Origin: Pseudopyrenochaeta lycopersici
Taxonomy: Eukaryota > Ascomycota > Dothideomycetes > Pleosporales > Pseudopyrenochaetaceae
Assembly: GCA_003313425.1 (NCBI GenBank)
Contig: NHZP01000012.1
Coordinates: forward strand, 186,001-250,000
Length of the DNA stretch: 64,000 nucleotides
Reading direction: 5' to 3'
Below, piece after piece: positions 34,066 to 44,898 of this stretch. Position 1 is the stretch's first letter. Every line of letters begins with the position of its first letter. The notes below the pieces were generated by a model. It did no database searches and had not been told where the DNA came from. It saw nothing but the letters and a program-made list of their open reading frames with translations. The position numbers and the translations under genes are program-made.

Positions 34066-35537
34066 GGTGGTGAAGAATCTTGAGGGTCAGACCGAATAGT
34101 GATGTGGCTGGCAATCAGTCTCTTGGAAGATCCGGGGTAAGAGAAAGTCTACCAGGGCTCGCCCACTTATATCCTCATCCCCATCAAAGCCGACCGAGGC
34201 AGATTTCCAGATAATGGTCGGAAATTTGCTTTCCAAGCATCTTGTGCAGAAGGTCATGGGTGCTGTGTGGTTCAAACCATGTCTTGCGTACGTCAGTGCG
34301 TACCCAGCTGAACGGTCATTTGGCACGCCTTGGACGGACCAATCTGCCAGTGGGTGAATGACGGCGGAGGATGAATCTGGTTCGGTCGGCGGCGTAAGAC
34401 TGCTGATGGTCGAAAGAACCAAGGGCGCCGTGCTTGGGGGAAGGAGCAATGTCCTGATTGGGACGCCTCTGCTGTAAGCGACGGTGCGGGACATGGAGAA
34501 GCCATGGTCGTGCCCAGAGATTGAGCAGGTGGTCTTCCAGTGCCATCCGGGGCGAATAATTCAAACATGTCCTCCACCCAATAGGCGCGTTCTGGGGCGT
34601 ATTGCCCAGCATCTACGGCCTTATGGCGGAGGTTGGCCAAATTGCGGGGTCGGTCTCGGCGATCTTGAGGCTCTTCTCCATGTGGTGGATCGTTTGACGC
34701 ACGTTTGGGGCACCGGCAACCGGTCATGCACAACATTAAATCGAAACGAAGCGACAGTGGAGTAGATCACAATATCCTTCCTCCGCATAGATCGACTGAT
34801 TGGGCGCTACACTAATCCAGGTCGTGGGGAAAGGTACTGATCAGATCGAAGGAACATGGATTGAACTCCGCCTACCAAGACCGTTATGACAACATATTCT
34901 CAGGATAGCTTCTTGATTGCTTCGCTCAAGGACGGATGGGGAATGATGGGATTTGATGATTGCCTCTCTGAGCAACGTAGAAAGAACGGTCGGTTAGTCA
35001 CTAGGGTCTCGGCAACAGCCCGCCCTTCGAGAAGTTTTTCAAGTACTCTCATCTCTACATTTGGGTATCACCGAATACGGCTTGCACAGCAGCACACTGT
35101 CAGAGAATATAGACTTGATGAGGACCTTGTAGAGAAGTGCACAATCATTTGCATAAGGCCAGCCCTGTCTAATCCACAATGCTTGCTATACTGAGGCATA
35201 CGCCAAGTCCATAGCCCGTTGAACACTACCTATGCCAATCTCCACTCCATGACATCTTTACAAACCACAAATGCATTATGTCATGAGCATTGTGCAACCA
35301 TCTGCTGCAAGCACAACCGGCCCGCAACAAACGTTTGCAACAAAAACTTTGAAATTAGTATTTGCAACCTCAGCATCTTGATTAGCAGTATAAATAGCTA
35401 CTGTCGTAGTTGTTATGGAAGCATGTATCCGCCAAAGTGGTGCAATGAGCGTCAGAGATGAGTCCATGGACTCATTCTTGGTTTGGTAATATTGGGGTAT
35501 GGATGCTGACCACTTTCTCGGTATATTACTCTCCGCT
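34066..35537. other. 1.5-kb gap with unassigned overlapping frames
   Basis: Minus-strand frames at 34087-34494 and 34293-34736 are longer than most chance frames and GC-rich. One has RDRPRNLANLRHKAVDAG and YWVEDMFELFAPDG, which look protein-like, but I cannot join them into a gene or name a family. They may be a decayed gene or the permease's promoter with chance frames. Confidence 0.35.
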
Positions 35538-36459
35538 TCAAAATATCTCTTGATCATCATACGCCCTCACACTTTCTAGCCTCTCTCGAACCTTGGAGTA
35601 ATCTCTGCATACGTGCTTGCTATCCCAACCATCGCTTCCTCCATTATGATCGGGAAAGGTCGTTTCTAGCCCTTCGAGACTCATATCAGCTGAACACATG
35701 ATGGCCTGGCGCATGTAATCGAAGCAGTGAATCATGTGCCAGTGATGGTCTTCTTCAAGTTGGTGTCCTGAGGTCATACCACTATACACTGCGACAACAG
35801 CATAGAGACAGTGCAGTTGGTGCGTCATCGAGGTCGTGTAGACGGTGGAGTTTGGCCAGATGATGGGCGTAGGAAGGTCGTGATAGTTCTCTGGGTCAGG
35901 GATGGCTTGGAAGCCCATGCCGACTGTATTAATTCGTCAGTATAGTTTGGTGACGAAAGGGAAACCGGGTATTACCAGGCATGAGTTCATTCCAAGCTCG
36001 CAGTGTTTCCGGCTTAAAGAATTCAGACGTGTTGTAAGGCGCGAACGTCTGATTGATCTGAAACTTTGTAATCTGTGTAGGAACTGCAGAACATGAGTTT
36101 AATGTACACCAAGCTTAGCCTAGGCACTTACTGTGCGGACCCCAGCCCGTGATATCACCACCGACCTCATTCGCGCTTGTACTTCGGTTTCGCCATCTCG
36201 TCGACTCAAGTAGCCCCTGATCTCTTGCTAACAGGCCAATGACGATGACTTGTAGCCCAATTACAAGCACCCAACGTAGTGCGCTCACTAACGGTGGACA
36301 AAGAATGTTTCTTCTTGACTGTGGTGCTCTGTGATCAAAGTCGCCGGATGCCCATTGCTTTTCCATGCCAATCAAGGACTCCACTTCTGTGGATGAGTCG
36401 TCATCGTGATGGCGGTCCTGTGAACGAATGTCGGTATATTGGCGTTGTGACTCCATCAT
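35538..36459 (-). CDS. UstYa-like oxidase (DUF3328 family)
   Basis: Exons 36132-36459, 35976-36083 and 35538-35923 give 273 residues; introns are 48 and 52 nt and joins restore NELMPVGMGFQAIP. A single transmembrane helix lies at about residues 62-81 (LRWVLVIGLQVIVIGLLA), with a charged N-terminal tail outside the lumen. The lumenal part carries two HxxHC motifs, HQLHC at 180-184 and HMIHC at 208-212, followed by FDYMRQAIMCSAD; both are the defining motifs of UstYa proteins. Family members catalyse oxidative cyclisation in fungal peptide (dikaritin RiPP) and other secondary-metabolite pathways. I found no precursor peptide with Kex2-cut repeats nearby, so the partner is unknown. A 2-oxoglutarate oxygenase gene lies 650 bp upstream on the same strand. 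Confidence 0.9.
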
Positions 36460-37108
36460 CCCGAGTGATTAATAATCAGCGACGCCTGGTCGAGGAACGA
36501 TGGAAGATGTGAGAAGAGAAGGGGTGAGCACAGCTAAGGAGCGAAGAACAACAACAGCGCTGCCTGCTAGACATGTACTCAGTTCCGCGTGGTGGGGCGA
36601 CCCACTTGAAGAGGACGCAACCGGAGATGTTTGACATTGCATGCCTTCCAGAAATGCCGCTGGCCAGTCGAGCAGAGCGAGAGCAATCAAATGGCAAGCT
36701 TAGGCGCGATGCGCAGGCTCCGAAACGGTAAGTCGAGCATCTCGATGCCCAGGCTAACCCTTGTCCGTTAGCTTGCTGGGGTGAAACGGGTGATGAATCG
36801 CCAAGAGTGAGAGGCTAGTCTTCCTTCCGCTGCAAGCGAACATGGTGTGAAACTCAATTCAAACGTCGTTCATGGCTGTATAAATTGTGGTGCTATCCAC
36901 CGCACACTCTTACAATTATCTTGCGTGGCGACTGAAGAGGACTGTACAAAGTAACTGTGTTGATGTAAAATCATTTGTGAATCATTGCACCCTTGCGGCA
37001 GCCTTGCAATTGTACTCTTTTATCACTTTGCAAGTGGTATGCGCACTGGTGATGCAGTCAAGGGTATTTTGGTGAGTGGGCCGGACTAGTTGGTAGGGGT
37101 TGATGGAT
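36460..37108. other. Gap between UstYa-like and 2OG oxygenase genes
   Basis: This 649-bp region should contain the UstYa-like promoter. No convincing frame, and no signal-peptide-led repeat peptide, is visible. Confidence 0.4.
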
Positions 37109-37952
37109 TCAACGCTTGACGCACAAATCACTTCTGATGACCCATTTCTCGCCCTCAAGGACTTCTCGGCCTTCGTGAAGCATGCACTCGGCGCCATGGC
37201 GGTGCAACAATGCAAGTCCAACCTCGAGTCCGACAACGAAGGGTGCAGGAGGAGGGTCTTTTGATTTCTTTTTAGGAGCATCAGGGTAGAAGACAGTTTC
37301 GCCTCCAATGCAGCCAGTAGCGGGTGAAGTGAGGTATAGAAGCAATGTCCACGTGGTGCGTGCTGAGGTGGGTGGCGAGCCAGGTAGAGTCACATTGTTG
37401 AAATCATCATCTAGTGTTTGTCAGCGGGATGCAGGGTGGGCACATTTTCTGGAGGGCATGGACGCAGTAGTGCATACAGTGTTGGTCAAAGAACTGCCCT
37501 TTTGAGTAGCGATAGATGCGAATATTGGGATTGAGACCAATAACTTGGCCACCCCAGAGGTCGTTGCGCTGGCTCTCAGTCAAACCAAGAGGACTCTGTT
37601 CAGCAGTGCCGGCAACAAGGCTCTTGAGTGACGTCTCACGCCAGAGCCTGTCAGCAAAGACAGGGTCGTCGATCTGATAACGATCATTGACGCGTACGGC
37701 ATGGCCCTTCTTCGGCTTGCCGGGGGTTGTGGTCAATGGGAGCGAGGACAGGAAGGAGACATATGTTTTGCACAGGGTTGGGGTCCAGAAGTGGGGGATT
37801 GTAATGATTTGGGCTGGCATCAGCTCTTGCAGGGTGAGATCTGATTCTGGGATGAGTGGTGTGAAAGTTGGCCAGTCTGGTGGCCTGATGGTGGGTTGCG
37901 TAGTGATGGGTTTGGCGGAAGAGTCCTGCTTGCCCTTTTTCTTAGGAGCCAT
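37109..37952 (-). CDS. 2-oxoglutarate/Fe(II) oxygenase, prolyl 4-hydroxylase-like
   Basis: Exons 37478-37952 and 37109-37410 give 258 residues; the 67-nt intron has GTATGC, a CGCTGACAAAC branch site and TAG. Splicing creates the iron-binding HYD (His158, Asp160) in FFDQHYDDFNNV; without it the frame ends at an unrelated tail. The distal His237 (MLHEGREV) and Lys247 (EGEKWVIRSDL) complete the facial triad and the 2-oxoglutarate site. The N-terminus MAPKKKGKQ is basic. The fold is that of prolyl 4-hydroxylase-like oxygenases, which hydroxylate protein or small-molecule substrates; no signal peptide or ER signal is visible, so a cytosolic or nuclear protein is expected. It starts head-to-head with the forkhead gene, about 375 bp away. 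Confidence 0.9.
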
Positions 37953-38326
37953 AGTGTGCAGTTTGGCTGCACAGGCAGTTGAAGGATTGGTGGGTGACTA
38001 TATGGTCTTGGGCCGCCAAGCGCAGCACGTGCGCGGCCAACGAGGCGGTCGGCGCTTCAAGCCTCTCTGCCGGACTGCTCACCACCGCCTACGACGCCCG
38101 CGACCTGGCAGCCTCTGTCGCCATTGCCCTCTGCGCGCGCTCAACCGTACGTGAACCGCAACTGCCTGCGACTGCATGGTTCTGTCTGTGCGCCTGCCTG
38201 CACAACTGCCTGCGCCTGCCAGCCACTGCCCGTCTGCGCGAAAAGCGGTGCGCTAACAAGCTCCAGGACGGCATCGACGACCCTCCCTCCCAGCAACTGC
38301 GCTCTCACCAACATGGCGGCGGCAGC
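37953..38326. promoter_or_regulatory. Divergent promoter of the 2OG oxygenase and forkhead genes
   Basis: These 374 bp separate two divergent starts. The forkhead frame stays open upward to 37979, but that part reads as low-complexity Ala/Cys/Leu sequence and is taken as leader. Confidence 0.45.
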
Positions 38327-41300
38327 ATGCTCGTAGTCTCCCCCGGCCCACCACTGCAGAAGGATGCCAGCGCCCACCATGCCCTCAGCGACCGTCTCGT
38401 CTCGCCCGTCCCAGCCCAACAAATCGCCGACATGCCAGTCGCGACCGCTGCCGATGCGCCGGCGCTCCTCACCACCATGCCTGCCCTCGCCGCCCTCGAC
38501 GTCCCGGGCGCTCCTGCCCACGACGACCTGAGCGTGCCTGCCGCCCCCGAGGCCAACGGCCTGCCCCCCGCCCTCGGCGACGCCATCTCGCTGTCCCAGC
38601 CGGCGGCGCTGGACGGCCTCGACGCCCTCGACATGGCGCCCGGCCCCGGCTTCGCGGCCATGTCTGCCCTCCCAGAGCCCGCCGTCAGCGACGAGCGCGT
38701 CAATGCCTTTGCTCGGCTCCGCTTCGACGACGGCTCCTACTACATGCACACGTACCAGATCGTCCTCGGCCGCAACATCGCCCTCGCCCACCGTGACATG
38801 CGCCGCCTGGCCAAGGTCGACCAGCTGCATGCCGACGGCCACTCCCAGGCCGCCCAGGAGCTGCTCAACGGCCACAAGGACAAGAAGCGCAGGCGCGACC
38901 GCCACGGAGCCCGCAGTGTCATCAGCGAAAAGGGTGGCATCGTCAATGCCCCCATCGAGTCCATGCCCATTGAGTACCAGCAGCGCCGCCAGAGCAACGC
39001 CTCCCACTCGCTGAGCTCCGCCTCCCACCCTGCTGCTGACTCTGCCGACGAGAAGCCGGCAGAGCGAGCGCCCCAGGACATGATCATGCAAGCCTTCCCC
39101 GAGCTGCCCGCTCAATTTGACGGCCATATCCCCGAGGATCCAAATGACTGTCCCCTTGTGCCCATCCATCCCCACCACATCACCGCTAGGAACGGCGCCC
39201 AGGGGCCAAAGGGCATCTCGCGACACCACGCAAAGATTTTCTACGACTTCGACAATGGCAACTTCTGTGTCGAGGTCATGGGTTCCAATGGCCTGCATCA
39301 CGAAAATCAGTTCATACGCCAGGGCCAAATCGTTCCCCTAGATCATGGCGACCATCTTCTCATTGGTGCCGTCAATATCCAATTTTACCTTCCCGACATT
39401 GCTCTCACCGAGGACCAACGTCACCGCCAAGAGTCGGGCTCCCGCCCAATGAGCTTCTCCTTCGAGAACGGACATGGCGAGCTTGAAAGTGACGACCAGA
39501 TGAGCTCCGAGAGTGAGGGAGAATTGAGTATCAACCCGCGCCACGTCTATCACTACCCTGTTGACAGCGACGTTGTCTCTGACGATGCCGTTGGCGATGA
39601 CGATGACGATGATGATGACATGTACGACTACGAGGAACCTGCTCCGCGCCCACCACAGAAACAGAGCCTGAAGCTCAAGATCAAAGCTCCGTAAGTTATA
39701 TATCTCCATGAACTAGACGTCTAACCTAACAACACTACAGCCCTCCACTCCCGCCTCCCAAAGAGACGAAGAAATCACATAAGAGAAAAAATCGGGAGCT
39801 CACACCGGAAGAGCCACCTGTGAAGAAGCTCAAAGCAAAACTCAAAGAGCCAGCAAAAGAGCCTGTACGGGAACCAAAGGTTTCCAAAGAGCCCAAGGAA
39901 TCAAAGGAACCCAAAGAAAAGGGCAAAGCCCCTGCCAAGATACCTTCGAAGACGCCTATCAAAGCTGAAACACCTGTTGAAGAGCCTGCCAAAGAGACTC
40001 CCATAAAAGAGAAAAGCGAACCGAGCAAGCCTGCGCCAAATGACAGCCCTCCTCTACTGCGCAAACCTTTTGAAGGGGAAATGGAAGCTGGAGAGATTGA
40101 AGGTCTGATTACTGAAGAGATGGCGAGACAGCACAATCTACCATCATCGCTAATCGGCTCCGTTGTTGAGAAGCGGAAAGGACCTGGCAGACCTCCCAAG
40201 GATGGCATCATGTCGAAGCGCCAACGATCGCAACTTATCAAACAAGCCAAAGAGATCGAGCGAGCTAAAGCTGCTGGCATTGATCCTGCTGACATTCCTG
40301 CGCCCATAATCAAGCCAAAGGCTCCCAAACGCAAAGAGTCAAACGCTGCGGATGGCGAAGATGACGATGTAATGGAGAGTACCGAAAAGGGCGACGGTAC
40401 TGCATCGGGAGACAAGAAACATGCCAAGCCCGTCAAGCCTCCTCGTACTCCATCGCCCGAAATGCGCATTGAAGATTACTCCGAAGACCAGCTACAGCGC
40501 CCATCTGCCAACTATGTTGTCCTTATCCACGAAGCCATTTCATCATCCAGCACCGGGCAGATGAATCTGCAGCAAATCTACAATTATATTGAGAAGAAGT
40601 ACCCTTGGTACAAGTTCAAGACTACGACGAGTGGTTGGCAATCAAGTGTGCGCCACAACCTGGGGCAACACGACGCCTTTGTCAAGGGAGACAAGGAAGG
40701 CAAGGGATTCAACTGGAGAGTCAATCCTGAAGTCTCGATTGAAAAGGAGCGCAGAAAGAGGCAGGTTAGTCCGCCGATGAATCATGCTCAGCGACAGCCG
40801 TATTACCCTCCACCCAATGGCTATCCTCCATACCCGCAGCCTGGCTATCCTTATCATCCGGGTATGCCTCACGCCATGCCACCGGCAGCTCCTAGACTGC
40901 CGCCGAGTCTTGCACAACCTCGTCTTCCTCCAAGCATGGCTCGCGATGCGAATGCGACAGCACCCACTGCACCGCAGGGTGCGCCCCACCATGCCTCACC
41001 ATATGCATCGCCGTGGGGTGGCGGTGGTGGCGGCGGTTCTGCTGCTGCAACTGCTGCCAGTCCGCCTGCGCCAAATCCCCCACGTCCTTATCCACAACCC
41101 AACTCTCAAACACCACCAGTTAGCTCAGCAGCAGGGTCAAGCGGCCAATATGGTGTACTCTACCCAACAGCTGCACCACAATCATATAGCGGAGCCCCGG
41201 CACCAAGCCCTTATGGCGGACAGCAGTATCCAACTGCGGGTGCTAGCCCATATGGTCAACAGTCGTCACGGCCGTTCGCACCATATCCTCCTCCAGGCCA

Positions 41301-42078
41301 ACAATCAAATGGTCCGCCCGCAACTCCTACGCAGTCTGCAACCTCACCATACCCGCCACAAACTCCGTATGGCCCTCCACATCAAGGCCCACCAAACGAA
41401 GGCGCAACCTTGCACCCATCCGGACGATACCCGCTTTCCACACACCCAGACCTCATTCCCCAACTTGAGGCCTTCAGAAAGGTTTATCTTGACGCCAGAA
41501 CGGGACCTGGCGAAGACAAGAAGGTTGACAATGCCATCAGGGCTTGTGTTGACACAACAGTGCCTGAAGCCAGCCTCACAGACTCGGAGAAGCTGTTACT
41601 CAAGTCTATTCGCAGCATCGAAGGCGTAGCGAAACATCTCACGAGTACGCCAGTAATCAAACAAGAAAGCGCAATTGTCAGCGTACCAGCGACGACGAGT
41701 ACGCTTGCGGCAGGCACGGCAGCGGCGATGGCGGCGGACGCTGTAAAGAATACGGTGACAAGCCATCAGCAGCAGCCGGTGGAGGATGCTGCGGCTCTAA
41801 AGAGCGGCCCATCGTCAACTCCAGTACCTCAGTCCGAGGACGAACCGCAGAAATTTACGTCAAATGTGACCAGTGGGTCGCCTGCCGCGCCGGTTCAACC
41901 GGTTCCGCCTACTCATCGACCTAGTGTTGAACCGCTTACTCCAGTGCCTGGTTCACCCGCTGTGCAGAACGGTACCCCACTCAAGCGCTCCATTACCGAG
42001 ATCAATGTTGACAGTGTTGCTGGGGCGGAGGAAGTCAAGAAGATGGATGGTGACGTTGTGGTATCAAACACGGAGTAG
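38327..42078 (+). CDS. Forkhead transcription factor with FHA domain (Fkh1/2 type)
   Basis: Exons 38327-39690 and 39741-42078 give 1233 residues; the 50-nt intron has GTAAGT and TACAG. The start MLVVSPGPP is my choice; the frame is open for 116 codons further up (Met at 37979). The FHA domain is in two pieces: FARLRFDDGSYYMHTYQIVLGRN at about 128-150 and GISRHHAKIFYDF with GSNGLHHEN at about 290-330, with a basic, Ser-rich insertion between. After Lys/Glu/Pro repeats (about 480-540) and an AT-hook-like PGRPPK (about 600), the forkhead domain spans about 707-785 (SVRHNLGQHDAFVK as recognition helix). A Pro/Gln/Tyr-rich region follows. Yeast Fkh1/2 homologues control cell-cycle and developmental genes in the nucleus; this is probably the single orthologue. 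Confidence 0.93.
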
Positions 42079-42806
42079 CTTTGGTGAGGTGTTATGTGAT
42101 TTATTTCGCATGTGTTTCCAAGGTCGGCTTTGGGGTTCTTTCAACGATACGATATGCCTTATTGATTCAACGCAGTATATCTGGTATTTGGCGTTTCAGG
42201 CAGCCAGTTCACATATTGATACCCATCACAGCGCGGTTGGGGTTAGGGGCTTTGGGCTTCTAACCAAAAAGTGCATTTCGCGTAGCAGTCTCATGCATAC
42301 ATGCTGTACATGAGCATGCTGGGTTATGGGGCGGACCGGGAAGGATGGTTTGACATATATAGTAGTATAGCATAGCGTGAAGTATGAACAAATGGACATG
42401 CACTTGATCATGTTTTAAATGGACTATTCATCGACGTCAAGTGACCTACTGTGAATAGAGAGTATGCATTGCTACCTTCCAAGTGTCTGTGGCCGGATAT
42501 ATTAAACTGTGTGCCATGGATCGTTTGAAGTAAAAGGTTCTGGTATTGCAAGGTATATCCATCCGCCGCTTCCGGCAATCTCGCATCCCGTAGGTGGTGT
42601 AAAGCGTAATATGGGATCCTCAGGCTCCATCTCCAAAATGCCTTGTGCAATCAATAAGTCACAAAAAAAAGGAGGACAAAATAGTACCCCCTCCAGCGCT
42701 GAATGTCGCCATACGCCCAAAAAAAAAAGAAATCTCTCCATTCACAATTCTGCGCCCCTCAATATGCAATGGACAGGCTCCTCTGCGATCGCACTACCAC
42801 AATCCT
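42079..42806. other. Gap between convergent forkhead and Snf7 genes
   Basis: 728 bp hold two 3' untranslated regions, with A-tracts at about 42661-42670 and 42719-42729. No gene seen. Confidence 0.4.
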
Positions 42807-43600
42807 TCACATGGCCATCTCTGCCTGCAGCTTCCGCAGCTCTTCCTCCTCGTCATCCTCCTCCACCCGCTGTGTCTTGTTCTTGACATCTGCTGATGGC
42901 GCTTGCGGCAGCCTCAGGCCAGCATCGCCAACGGGCACGTTGCCCGTCTTGAGCATTTCCTCGTCAAGCTTCTCTTGTTGTAGTTCTGCGAGCTCCTCGT
43001 CGAGCTCGTCTTCGTCGATGCCTGTGGACGTTACGCCTGAGGTTATGGCCTCGCTGATCTCCTCGCCGATCGCGTGCTGTTCACGGAGGTCTTCCCTGTA
43101 TCGCACCGGGTGGTTAGCAGACAGCAGAATAGAGGTGGTGGGGGCAATAGAATGGCGTACATGACGTTGTCGACCTTATCGATTGTCAGGCCAGCGTGTA
43201 TCTGCTTCATGGCGCTGCCTGCGTTCTTCATGGCGTCAAGCGTCTCCTTGTTGATATTGGCCGTCTCGATAGAATAGATCTCGCGTTCCAGCGTCATGAT
43301 CTGCGAGCTCGTTTGCTCCAGGGAGTGCTCAAACTGCTTCTTTCGCCGTAGCGCCGCCTTCGCCGCTGCCATGGGTGTTAGCGACGGTGACTCGAGGGGT
43401 CATGAGCGTTGGGAGCTACCGTTTTTGTTGCTGGAAACGTATTTCCGTGCCAGCGTATCTTGCTCGTCCATTTGGTTCTGCAGGTGCTTCTCCCGCTTGT
43501 TCAGCATCTCCAGTTGTCCCCGAAGCTGGAGGATTGCCTTCTTCGGCGCATCCTTCTTCTGTTGGGCTCCGCCGAACCAGCCCAGGCCCCAGCCGCTCAT
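42807..43600 (-). CDS. ESCRT-III subunit Snf7/Vps32
   Basis: Exons 43420-43600, 43161-43365 and 42807-43095 give 224 residues; introns are 54 and 65 nt. Splicing restores NKNAAKAALRRKK and DNVMEDLREQHAIG. The protein has the usual Snf7 layout: amphipathic N-terminus (MSGWGLGWFGG), a basic helical hairpin to about residue 120 with SQIMTLEREIYSIE and NAGSAMKQIH, and an acidic C-terminal half ending in a MIM1-like helix (EEEELRKLQAEMAM) for Vps4. Snf7 polymerises on endosomal membranes to drive multivesicular body formation and, in fungi, is also needed for the ambient-pH (Pal/Rim) pathway. It is divergent from Ten1 over 379 bp. Confidence 0.95.
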
Positions 43601-43979
43601 ATTGTACGATGTTCTGGATGGCTTCAGTCAGCGTTGCATACGTGCCGGGCGCCAGTAGAGCCATGTTGGCATCCAGGTGGGCTATCATGTGGGCCAGATG
43701 GCGGGGGAGGGGAAGAGGAGGCAGAGGCAGGGCCGTCACATACTGTTCGGAGTTGCGGAAAGGATTGCGATGGAGTAGACTGGAGGTGGGAGGGGAGGAT
43801 TGGGGCAGCGAAGGGGTGGTTTAGTTTTTGGGTTGCGTAAAGGATGCCTGGGTCAGTAATCGGGCCTGGATGCACGAGGCTATGATGTCGTTGCGCTAGC
43901 GAATGGCACGTGCAGATGGCCCATCGGCATCGGCTATTGTTTCCACCGTGGTCCCAGTGCTTCCAACTCTCTCCATGGC
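43601..43979. promoter_or_regulatory. Short divergent promoter of Snf7 and Ten1 genes
   Basis: Only 379 bp separate the two starts, so the promoter elements must be shared or overlap. Frames of up to 149 codons cross this region on both strands but have no family match. Confidence 0.45.
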
Positions 43980-44389
43980 ATGGCCGGGCCTGTACCGTCA
44001 AATCTCGTTCTGCTGAGCGACCTGGCAAAATGCGAGCCGGGAACAAAGGTCCGCTTCTTGGGCTGGTATATCGACCCCTGTTGGAGGAACGCAGGAGCTA
44101 AGCCTGTTACAGCATCGATGAGTACGTCGTCGCCAGCGCAACTTTGCGCCTGAAGCACGACTACCCGACCTCCAGGTCGCCAACAGTCGCAAATGTCGAC
44201 ATTGAGCATGTTCTCGAGAGGATCAAGCGCCATGAAATGGACGTGGGTACGTGGATCAACGTCCTCGGTCAAGTTGAGCGGCGCAAGGAGAAGGGTGTAT
44301 TCGTTCAGGCCATCGCAGTCTGGGACGCTGGCAACGTTGACTTGGTTGCTTACGAGAAGGCTGTCGAGAAGAGGCAGGAAGTTCGTTGA
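43980..44389 (+). CDS. CST telomere-capping complex subunit Ten1
   Basis: Exons 43980-44065 and 44113-44389 give 120 residues; the 47-nt intron has GTATAT, a GAGCTAAGC branch site and CAG. The start MAGPVPSNLVLLSDL and PGTKVRFLGWC, followed by the DEYVVASATLRLKH strand, the middle VDIEHVLERI and the final WINVLGQVERR / FVQAIAVWDAG strands, form the small OB fold of Ten1. Its length matches Ten1 of fungi and animals (100-125 residues). Ten1 binds Stn1 in the Cdc13/Ctc1-Stn1-Ten1 complex that protects chromosome ends and helps polymerase alpha-primase. Such small diverged proteins with an early intron are often missed in annotation. The identification rests on pattern recognition. Confidence 0.8.
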
Positions 44390-44898
44390 GGTCTGTTGCC
44401 ATGGCTAAGATCTACACGACAGTGTTCTGTTCGACCCATTGTGAGCCTTAGCCCACTGTTCGGGCAATGATGATCTTATGACAATGCGGAAGCTATATTG
44501 CAGCCAAGTGCTATATACATCGAATAGCCCAGAATGGCAAGATTGATTCTCCTTGCAATATCACGACGGTCCTGTGTCACCCCATTTCCCTGGTCATCTC
44601 ATCCAGTCCCTCTTGTCAAGTTCTTTGCAAGTCAGTCTAGGGCAGATGTCTTCAATCGTCTTTCTTACTTGCGCACATAAAAGCCTGAGTATAATCATCA
44701 ATACTAGTACTACTACTAATCATCACACTCTTCTAGTCCCATTGGGCGACGTCTTGGCCTGTTGTTTGCTTGAGTTTGCTTTCCCATGTTTGTCAAGCTA
44801 CCCGTTAGCGCCTTGGCACTTTTCAGCTCTGTTCTCCTGACGCGTCTGCCTGTGGACACGCTCTCCCGTGACATCAACCAGTATCTGGAAATCGCTCC
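44390..44898. other. Gap between Ten1 and 2EXR-type genes
   Basis: 509 bp between genes on the same strand, including an ACTACTACTA-like patch near 44704. No gene seen. Confidence 0.4.

Noticed and set aside
34886..35194. 102-codon plus-strand frame as a candidate precursor peptide
   Set aside because: It has no signal peptide, no repeats and no dibasic-spaced cores.
35538..37952. Full ribosomal-peptide (dikaritin) cluster around the UstYa-like gene
   Set aside because: No repeat-bearing precursor, peptidase or second UstYa-type gene is visible, so the claim was kept to an orphan oxidase.
38141..39328. 395-codon minus-strand frame antisense to the forkhead gene
   Set aside because: It is the shadow of a GC-rich coding exon; its product is Gly/Val/Ala-biased without domains, whereas the plus strand encodes FHA motifs.
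39735..40469. 244-codon minus-strand frame opposite the second forkhead exon
   Set aside because: Ser/Gly/Leu-rich shadow of Lys/Glu/Pro codons on the coding strand.
40784..41629. 281-codon plus-strand frame inside the forkhead gene
   Set aside because: It lies in an alternative frame of the Pro/Gln-rich region and has no domain.
43416..43739. Minus-strand frame starting MTALPLPPLPLP overlapping the Snf7 start
   Set aside because: It is out of frame with Snf7 and has no continuation; probably leader sequence.
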